Below, one piece after another: positions 1 through 4,896 of a DNA stretch of 7,712 nucleotides (the stretch's first letter is position 1; each line of letters opens with the position of its first letter). Position numbers and translations under genes: made by a program. The notes beneath the pieces are model-generated. The model was not told where the DNA came from. It made no database searches and saw only the letters and a list, made by a program, of their open reading frames with translations. Source of the stretch: Akkermansia muciniphila (GTDB lineage: Bacteria; Verrucomicrobiota; Verrucomicrobiia; Limisphaerales; SXTU01); contig CAMBZO010000114.1 in NCBI GenBank assembly GCA_945872195.1, forward strand, positions 1 to 7,712, given 5' to 3'.

Positions 1-54
1 GCTCCGCCACGGCTGGCTTGCGCTGCGGGGGAAACGATTATTACTCTGTTGCCA

Positions 55-1368
55 ATGAAACTTGCCTCGCTGCTCACCGCCTTCGTCTGCACTGCCACGT
101 TCGCTGTTGCCGCTGATAACTGGCCGCAGTTCCGCGGCCCGACCGGTGACGGCCAGTCCACCGCCAAGGGTCTGCCCGTGACGTGGAGCGAGACCGAGAA
201 CGTGAAGTGGAAGACGCCCATCCACGACAAGGGTTGGTCCTCACCCGTGATCTGGGGCGACCAGATTTGGCTCACCACCGCCACGACGAATGGCTCTGAG
301 CTGTTCGTGCTCACGCTCGACAAGAACACGGGCAAGGTGATCCGCGACGTGAAGCTGTTCACGGCGGAGCAGCCGGCATTGTGGATGAAGTTCAACAGCT
401 ACGCCTCGCCCACGCCCGTCATCGAGGAAGGCCGCGTGTATGTGAGCTTCGGCGAGGCGGGCACGGCGTGCCTCGACACGAAGTCGGGCAAGGTGCTGTG
501 GGAGCGGCGGGACTTGCACTGCAATCACTATCGCGGCGCTGGCTCCTCGCCGATTCTCCACGGGAACCTGCTCATCCTTCACTTCGATGGCGCGGACGAG
601 CAGTTCCTCGTCGCGCTGGACAAGCAGACTGGAAAAGACGCGTGGAAGGTGAAGCGCTCGACGGATTACCGCGACCTCGGGCCCGACGGGAAGCCGAAGG
701 CCGAGGGCGATATGCGCAAGGCCTACGGCACACCGCAAATCGCGACCATCGAGGGCAAGCCCGTCCTCCTGAGCAACGGCGCGAAGGCGCACTACGGCTA
801 TGACCCGCTGACGGGGAAGGAACTTTGGCAGGTCGAGAACCAGCCGTTTCACTCCACCGGTGCGCGGCCCATCTTTGGAAACGGTCTGATTTACTACTCC
901 TGCGGGTTTTCGAAAGGACAATTCTACGCCATCAAGCCGCCGCCCGCGTCCGCGTGGAAAGCGGGGAACCTCCTCGACGCCTCCAAGGATGCCGACGCGG
1001 ATCCGAGCAAGCCGCAGCTCGTGTGGCGACTCATCAAGGGCGTGCCCGAAACGCCCTCACCCATCCTGCACGATGACTTGCTGATGCTGGTGGACAACGG
1101 CGGCTTCGCCAGCGCGGTCGAGGCGAAGACCGGCAAGGTGCTGTGGTCCGAGCGCGTGCTGAAGGCAGTGTATGCCTCGCCCATCTGCGCGGAAGGCCGC
1201 GTGTTTGCGTTTGACCGCGAGGGCAAGGGCGCGGTGTTCGCAGCGGGTCGGGAATTCAAGCTGTTGGGCGAGAGTAAACTCGACGGCTCGGTCGAGGCCG
1301 CTCCCATTGCCAGTGGTAAGGCGCTCTACGTCCGCACGTCGAAGGCACTGTATCGGATTGAGAAGTGA
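55..1368 (+). CDS. Exported PQQ-like beta-propeller repeat protein
   Basis: A complete protein of 437 residues. Residues 1-20 form a signal peptide (MK, hydrophobic core, AVAA before DNW), so the mature protein is probably periplasmic or exported. Mature residues 22-33 carry the NWPQFRGPTGDG signature seen near the N-terminus of many planctomycete and verrucomicrobial PQQ-like proteins. Propeller blades show as repeats of the type 'D-x-x-TGK-x-x-W': near residues 89-94 (DKNTGK), 141-149 (DTKSGKVLW), 189-197 (DKQTGKDAW), 250-258 (DPLTGKELW) and 357-364 (AKTGKVLW), with degenerate blades after that. No catalytic dehydrogenase domain or haem-binding CxxCH motif is visible, so true PQQ binding and enzyme activity are unproven; a binding or scaffold role is equally possible. 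I chose ATG at 55 because it begins a clean signal peptide; an in-frame TTG at 49 would add two residues. No close Shine-Dalgarno is visible. It converges on pgpA with a 32-bp gap. The family call is firm; the function is unknown. Confidence 0.88.
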   Translation: MKLASLLTAFVCTATFAVAADNWPQFRGPTGDGQSTAKGLPVTWSETENVKWKTPIHDKGWSSPVIWGDQIWLTTATTNGSELFVLTLDKNTGKVIRDVKLFTAEQPALWMKFNSYASPTPVIEEGRVYVSFGEAGTACLDTKSGKVLWERRDLHCNHYRGAGSSPILHGNLLILHFDGADEQFLVALDKQTGKDAWKVKRSTDYRDLGPDGKPKAEGDMRKAYGTPQIATIEGKPVLLSNGAKAHYGYDPLTGKELWQVENQPFHSTGARPIFGNGLIYYSCGFSKGQFYAIKPPPASAWKAGNLLDASKDADADPSKPQLVWRLIKGVPETPSPILHDDLLMLVDNGGFASAVEAKTGKVLWSERVLKAVYASPICAEGRVFAFDREGKGAVFAAGREFKLLGESKLDGSVEAAPIASGKALYVRTSKALYRIEK

Positions 1369-1400
1369 GCGGGGTCGGGTCCTTTGCGTGAGGCATTCGT

Positions 1401-1907
1401 TCAGCCCAGAAAGAGCAGGCTCACCAAGTTGACGTAAAGCGCCGCGAGGAGGTCATCCACCGTCACGCCCCAGCCGCCGGGGAGCGACTGGCTCTGGTGC
1501 ACGGGCCAGGGTTTCCAAATGTCAAAGAGGCGGAACGCGGCGAAGATGCCGATGACGCCAAGCCAGTTGTTCCCGCTGAGGAAGTAACTGACCCCGGGCA
1601 TCTGTCCGGTCACGTGAATCTGGCTCACCACCCATGCGCTGAAGCACAACGGGACGGCGATGATTTCATCCAGCACGACGGAGCCGGGGTCTTTCTCGCC
1701 GAGGGCCTTTTCCGCTCGGCCGCAAATCCAGACGCAGAGTGGGATGCTAAAAAGAATGCCGCCGAAGAAGACCCAGAGCGAACCGGTCGCAACGAGACCA
1801 GCGAACCAGAGCAGGCCGACGACGGAACCCCAAGTGCCCGGCCCGGGCTTGAGGCGACCGGAGCCGAAGCCTTGCGCCACCCAGACGACGGGGTCGAAGC
1901 CGCTCAC
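1401..1907 (-). CDS. pgpA: Phosphatidylglycerophosphatase A
   Basis: This 168-residue inner-membrane enzyme removes the phosphate from phosphatidylglycerophosphate to give phosphatidylglycerol, the step after PgsA. Family signatures are present in order: GSGRLKPGPGTWGS at residues 15-28, DPGSVVLDEI with the acidic DE pair at 80-81, FRLFDIWKPWP at 125-135, and GGWGVTVDDLLAA with DD at 151-152. Hydrophobic stretches at about 29-62, 83-97 and 114-125 fit an integral membrane protein. The open frame extends upstream to 2213, but those codons lie over pgsA and look like shadow sequence. I place the start at GTG 1907 because it overlaps the pgsA stop by 4 bp (GTGA), the PgpA homology begins just after it, and a GGAGGA lies directly upstream. 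The overlap implies translational coupling with pgsA. Identity is strong; the exact start is well supported but not proven. Confidence 0.93.
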   Translation of the reverse strand: MSGFDPVVWVAQGFGSGRLKPGPGTWGSVVGLLWFAGLVATGSLWVFFGGILFSIPLCVWICGRAEKALGEKDPGSVVLDEIIAVPLCFSAWVVSQIHVTGQMPGVSYFLSGNNWLGVIGIFAAFRLFDIWKPWPVHQSQSLPGGWGVTVDDLLAALYVNLVSLLFLG

Positions 1908-2512
1908 ATGTCCTCCAAATAAATCTGCCGGTTCTTCCAGAGGTAGATCGCGCCGGAGGTGAACGTGAGAATCACCGTCACCCAAAGGGAGAGGTGCGCG
2001 AGCCACGGCAGCAGCAGGCCGAACGCGTCCCGGAGCCACGGCCACCACTCGACGTGCGCGTCCAGCACCAGCAGCGTGATGATCGCGACAATTTGCGAGA
2101 TGGTCTTGTGCTTGCCAAACCGCTCGGCGGCCAGCGTGACGCCTTTGGAGGCCGCGAGCAGGCGCAGCCCGGTGATGGCCAGCTCGCGCGCGACGATGAT
2201 GACGGCCATCCACGCCTCGACGCTCACGGCGGGCAACGCGCCCGTGTCGGGATTAAACTTGGCACGCTCCACCAGCGCGATGAAGGCGGAGCAGGTGAGA
2301 ATCTTGTCCGCCAACGGATCCATCAGGATGCCGAAGTTGGTGATGAGCTTGCGCTCGCGCGCGATTTTCCCGTCCAAGTAATCCGTTATCCCCGCGATGC
2401 TGAAGAGCACGAGCGCGATGGTGTCGTTGACCGGCGAGCGCGAGAACATCGCCACGAGGAACAAGCCCGTGAGGACGAAGCGCGAGACGGTAAGTTGGTT
2501 GGGGAGGTTCAC
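1904..2512 (-). CDS. pgsA: CDP-diacylglycerol--glycerol-3-phosphate 3-phosphatidyltransferase
   Basis: A 202-residue integral membrane enzyme that joins CDP-diacylglycerol and glycerol-3-phosphate to make phosphatidylglycerophosphate, the committed step of anionic phospholipid synthesis. The CDP-alcohol phosphatidyltransferase signature (D-x2-DG-x2-AR-x8-G-x3-D-x3-D) is complete: D44, D47-G48, A51-R52, G61, D65 and D69. The N-terminus MNLPNQLTVSR is typical of PgsA. Hydrophobic segments at about 11-23, 30-43, 72-82, 101-120, 138-151 and 170-191 fit the usual six-helix fold, and the length is normal. The start codon is GTG at 2512, preceded by a GAGGAGA ribosome-binding site that overlaps the end of rimO. 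It lies 18 bp downstream of rimO and overlaps pgpA by 4 bp, so rimO, pgsA and pgpA are probably co-transcribed. Confidence 0.96.
   Translation of the reverse strand: MNLPNQLTVSRFVLTGLFLVAMFSRSPVNDTIALVLFSIAGITDYLDGKIARERKLITNFGILMDPLADKILTCSAFIALVERAKFNPDTGALPAVSVEAWMAVIIVARELAITGLRLLAASKGVTLAAERFGKHKTISQIVAIITLLVLDAHVEWWPWLRDAFGLLLPWLAHLSLWVTVILTFTSGAIYLWKNRQIYLEDM
1911..1916 (-). promoter_or_regulatory. Ribosome-binding site of pgpA inside pgsA
   Basis: The minus strand reads GGAGGA within the last codons of pgsA, immediately before the overlapping ATGTGA junction. It ends 3 nt before the proposed pgpA GTG start. The spacing is short, but the motif is the best anti-16S match nearby and decides in favour of the overlapping GTG over a longer frame. 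Confidence 0.55.
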
Positions 2513-2525
2513 GCAGCGTTTGCAG

Positions 2526-2532
2526 TCTCCTC
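2526..2532 (-). promoter_or_regulatory. Ribosome-binding site of pgsA
   Basis: The minus strand reads GAGGAGA here, 13 nt upstream of the pgsA GTG codon and overlapping the rimO TGA stop. Placement over the stop suggests that ribosomes finishing rimO help initiation of pgsA. The spacing is somewhat long, so this is a likely but not certain Shine-Dalgarno. It supports a GTG start at 2512. Confidence 0.55.
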
Positions 2533-4231
2533 AAACCGGCTCCGCGATCAAGTCATAGTCGGTGTGGCCAATGACCTTTACCTGCGCGAAGCCACCGACG
2601 GGCAGCTTGCCGCGCACATAGACCCGCCCGTCAATGTCCGGCGCGTCGGCTTCGCCGCGCGCGACGAGGTAGTTGCCCTTGAGCTGGGCCATGTGCTCGT
2701 CCGTCTCGCGGATGAGGCCGTGCTCCCACGAGGCGACTTTCGCGGCCTGGAGTTCCTTCGCGGAGGCACCGCCCTCGACGAGCACCTTGAGGGTGCGGCC
2801 CACGAAGCTTTCCGAGACGGAGCGGGCGACTTCGTGCTGCGCGGCCATCGCGAGTTCGCGGCGGCGTTGCTTCACCTTGTCGGTGAGTTGGCTGGTCATC
2901 TTGCCGGCGATGGTGCCGTCCTCCTGCGAGTAGGCGAAGATACCGAGGCGCTCGAACTTCGTCGCGCGGATGAAGTCGAGCAGCGTGTCGAAGGCCGCCG
3001 CCGTCTCGCCCGGGAAGCCGACGATGAAAGTGGTGCGCAGCGCGATGCCCGGCACGCCGGCGCGGATGCGGGCGATGAGGTCGCGGATGTATTGGCCGCT
3101 GGTCTCGCGGCGCATGCGGGCGAGCATGTCGTCGTGGATGTGCTGGAGCGGCATGTCCACGTAGCGCGCGACCTTGGGGCACTCGGCGATGGTTTGGATG
3201 AGCTCGTCGGTCCAGTGCGCGGGGTGGGTGTAGAGCAGGCGAATCCAGAAGTCGCCCTTGAGCGCGTTCAGTTCGCGCAGAAGCGAGCAAAGCGTCGTGG
3301 CATCGGCGGGCAGGGAGCTGGCGGCGGCGCGGAACTTCTCGGGCGAAGAGATGGCGCGGGTGTGATTGGCGCGGAGGTCGAGGCCGTAGTAGGTCGAGTC
3401 TTGGGAGATGAGGTTGAGCTCCTTCACGCCGTCCTTAATCAACGCCTTGGCCTCCGCGACGATGTCGGCCTGCGTGCGGCTGCGGTGGCTGCCGCGCATC
3501 CGGGGGATGATGCAGAAGCTGCACGGGTGGTTGCAGCCCTCGGCAATCTTCACGTAGGCGAAATGCTTCGGGGTGAGGCGGAAACGCGGCGTCTCGAAGT
3601 CGGGGATGTAAACGGGTCGCGCCGTGACGTTGAAGACGGGTTGAGAGTTGAGAGTTGAGAGTTGAGATCCTGGCGTCAGGACGGTCTTGGTTTTGCCGAA
3701 CGCGTCTTTGCCCCGGAGGGATTCGTCGGCGTCGTGAGCGGCGGGCTTGGCTTTGTCCAAGTCGGCGAGGGCCTTGGCGACTTTGAACTTTGGACTTTGG
3801 ACTTTGGACCCGGTTGCACTTTGGACTTTGGACTTCCTCCGCTCGATTGCTTCGCGCACCAGTTCGCCGACTTGCGCGACTTGGTCGATGCCCATGAAGG
3901 CGTCCACCTCGGGTAAGAGCTTCGGCAGCTCTTCGCGGAAACGCTGGCTGAGGCAGCCGGAGACGATGATCGCCTGGCCGCGATGGTTCGCCTCGCGGAC
4001 GGCGACGGACTCGAGGATGGCGTCCACGCTCTCCTCCTGCGCCGCGTCAATGAACGAGCAGGTGTTGACGATGACGGCGTCGGCGGTGGCGTCGTCGTTG
4101 GTGATTTCCGCGCCGGACTTGAGGAGCGAGCCGAGCATGATCTCGGCGTCCACGAGGTTCTTGGCGCAGCCGAGGGAGATCATGCCCACGCGCACAGGGC
4201 GGGGGGGAACAGGTTTCGATTTATTGGTCAC
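2531..4231 (-). CDS. rimO: Ribosomal protein S12 methylthiotransferase RimO, with an enlarged repeat-bearing linker
   Basis: RimO is a cytoplasmic radical SAM enzyme with two iron-sulfur clusters. It methylthiolates an aspartate of ribosomal protein S12. The N-terminal MTTase domain has its three cluster cysteines at C22 (SLGCAKN), C58 (VNTCSF) and C93 (SGCLSQR). The radical SAM motif CxxxCxxC is at C233, C237 and C240. RimO-type signatures ISQDSTYYGLD (275-285) and IRLLYTHP (330-337) separate it from MiaB. A C-terminal TRAM region ends in ADAPDIDGRVYV and DYDLIAE. At 566 residues it is well above the roughly 440 usual for RimO. Much of the excess is a linker at about 134-198 holding two heptanucleotide repeat arrays; smaller expansions are at about 287-311 and within TRAM. 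All catalytic cysteines are intact and the frame is open, so the gene is probably functional. The start is GTG at 4231, the furthest upstream start in frame; M17 is an alternative. No Shine-Dalgarno is obvious. Confidence 0.95.
   Translation of the reverse strand: MTNKSKPVPPRPVRVGMISLGCAKNLVDAEIMLGSLLKSGAEITNDDATADAVIVNTCSFIDAAQEESVDAILESVAVREANHRGQAIIVSGCLSQRFREELPKLLPEVDAFMGIDQVAQVGELVREAIERRKSKVQSATGSKVQSPKFKVAKALADLDKAKPAAHDADESLRGKDAFGKTKTVLTPGSQLSTLNSQPVFNVTARPVYIPDFETPRFRLTPKHFAYVKIAEGCNHPCSFCIIPRMRGSHRSRTQADIVAEAKALIKDGVKELNLISQDSTYYGLDLRANHTRAISSPEKFRAAASSLPADATTLCSLLRELNALKGDFWIRLLYTHPAHWTDELIQTIAECPKVARYVDMPLQHIHDDMLARMRRETSGQYIRDLIARIRAGVPGIALRTTFIVGFPGETAAAFDTLLDFIRATKFERLGIFAYSQEDGTIAGKMTSQLTDKVKQRRRELAMAAQHEVARSVSESFVGRTLKVLVEGGASAKELQAAKVASWEHGLIRETDEHMAQLKGNYLVARGEADAPDIDGRVYVRGKLPVGGFAQVKVIGHTDYDLIAEPV
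3641..3667. repeat. Heptanucleotide tandem repeat (TTGAGAG) within rimO
   Basis: The plus strand reads TTGAGAG three times, then TTGAGA, giving 3.9 perfect copies in 27 bp. On the rimO coding strand the unit is CTCTCAA, translated as SQLSTLNSQ at residues 189-197. As 7 is not a multiple of 3, the unit cycles through all three frames and gives the same seven-residue cycle in each. No relic of a larger mobile element is visible at the edges. Confidence 0.9.
3779..3835. repeat. Heptanucleotide tandem repeat (GACTTTG) in two blocks within rimO
   Basis: The first block, 3779-3809, has GACTTTG, AACTTTG, GACTTTG and GACTTTG followed by GAC. After the unrelated 7-bp CCGGTTG, a second block at 3817-3835 reads CACTTTG, GACTTTG, GACTT. 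On the rimO coding strand the unit is GTCCAAA, giving K/S/V/Q-rich peptide at residues 133-151 (SKVQS twice, then PKFKV). The single-base variants (A for G, C for G) suggest this array is older or more eroded than the perfect array at 3641-3667. The two blocks are out of heptamer phase by 3 bases. Confidence 0.88.
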
Positions 4232-4306
4232 GAAAGTTGGGCTTCGGAATTGCGGAGCACGCTAAATTTACTGCCTAAACTGCGAGGCGGCGCAGGCCGG
4301 CGCCGG

Positions 4307-4837
4307 TCATTTCTGCGCCGGTGCGTTGGTCGGCACGGCAGCGGGAGGGAAAGGCAGATACTCGACGCTCTTCTCCGCCGGGGCTTTGTAGTAGCCGGGG
4401 CCGAGGTTGGAGAGCGGATCGGCGGACTGGTGACGGCGCCAGACGGTGTAGCTCCAGACGGCGAGTGACACGAGCAGCGCGAGCGCGATCAGCGGCAGGA
4501 GCAGGCGGAGGTTGAGCTTGGAAAGCTCGAGCGTGACCCAGTCCAGCACTCCCTTTTCGCGGCGAATCAGGCTGGGTGGTTCGGCGAATTCCTTGGTCAA
4601 CGCCAGTTCCGCGTCGAGGTCGACGAGGAGGTTGGGCACGTCGAGCTTGTAATGGCGGGCGAGCGACTTCGTGTAGCCGCGGATATAAACCGGCGCGCTG
4701 AACGGGCTGAAGTTGCTTTCCTCGAGAGAGGTGATGTGGTCGGACTTGATCTTGGTGGCTTCGGCCACTTGGGACACGGTGAAGCAGCGCGTTTCGCGCG
4801 CTTTCCGGAGTTGTTCGCCCACGCTGCTGCTGGCCAT
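4307..4837 (-). CDS. RodZ-like helix-turn-helix membrane protein, short form
   Basis: This 176-residue protein has the architecture of the N-terminal part of RodZ, a bitopic protein that links MreB filaments to the envelope. Residues 6-75 form a Cro/CI-like helix-turn-helix domain: GEQLRKARE, then VSQVAEATKI (21-30) and the RodZ-like HITSLEESNFSPFSAPVYIRGYTKSLA (34-60). A basic/acidic spacer leads to one transmembrane helix at about 109-131, then WRR. Only about 42 residues follow, rich in proline and alanine, so the periplasmic DUF4115 domain of E. coli RodZ is absent. It lies 59 bp downstream of ftsH and 75 bp upstream of rimO; a RodZ-type gene next to rimO and pgsA is, from memory, a recurrent bacterial arrangement. 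An ordinary transcription regulator is less likely given the membrane anchor. No clear Shine-Dalgarno precedes the ATG. The family is likely; a shape role is inferred. Confidence 0.8.
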   Translation of the reverse strand: MASSSVGEQLRKARETRCFTVSQVAEATKIKSDHITSLEESNFSPFSAPVYIRGYTKSLARHYKLDVPNLLVDLDAELALTKEFAEPPSLIRREKGVLDWVTLELSKLNLRLLLPLIALALLVSLAVWSYTVWRRHQSADPLSNLGPGYYKAPAEKSVEYLPFPPAAVPTNAPAQK

Positions 4838-4896
4838 GTGCGGTTAGGAAAGCAGTTCGTTGCGAGGGAAAGCAACCACGGAAACCGGGCGGGCGC

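Noticed and set aside
1908..2213. N-terminal extension of the pgpA frame
   Set aside because: These codons overlap pgsA out of frame and give Arg/His/Ala-rich low-complexity protein. PgpA homology starts at the GTG at 1907, which has its own ribosome-binding site.
1994..3658. A 554-codon plus-strand open frame opposite pgsA and rimO
   Set aside because: It is antisense to two firmly identified genes, its translation is Arg/Asp/Glu/Ala/Val-rich without any recognisable domain, and long antisense frames are expected in GC-rich DNA.
3641..3835. CRISPR array
   Set aside because: The repeat units are only 7 bp, contiguous without spacers, and lie within an open reading frame.
4297..4306. 10-bp perfect palindrome CCGGCGCCGG just after the RodZ-like gene
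   Set aside because: It has no loop and no following U tract, and is likely to occur by chance in GC-rich sequence, so it was not called as a terminator or operator.
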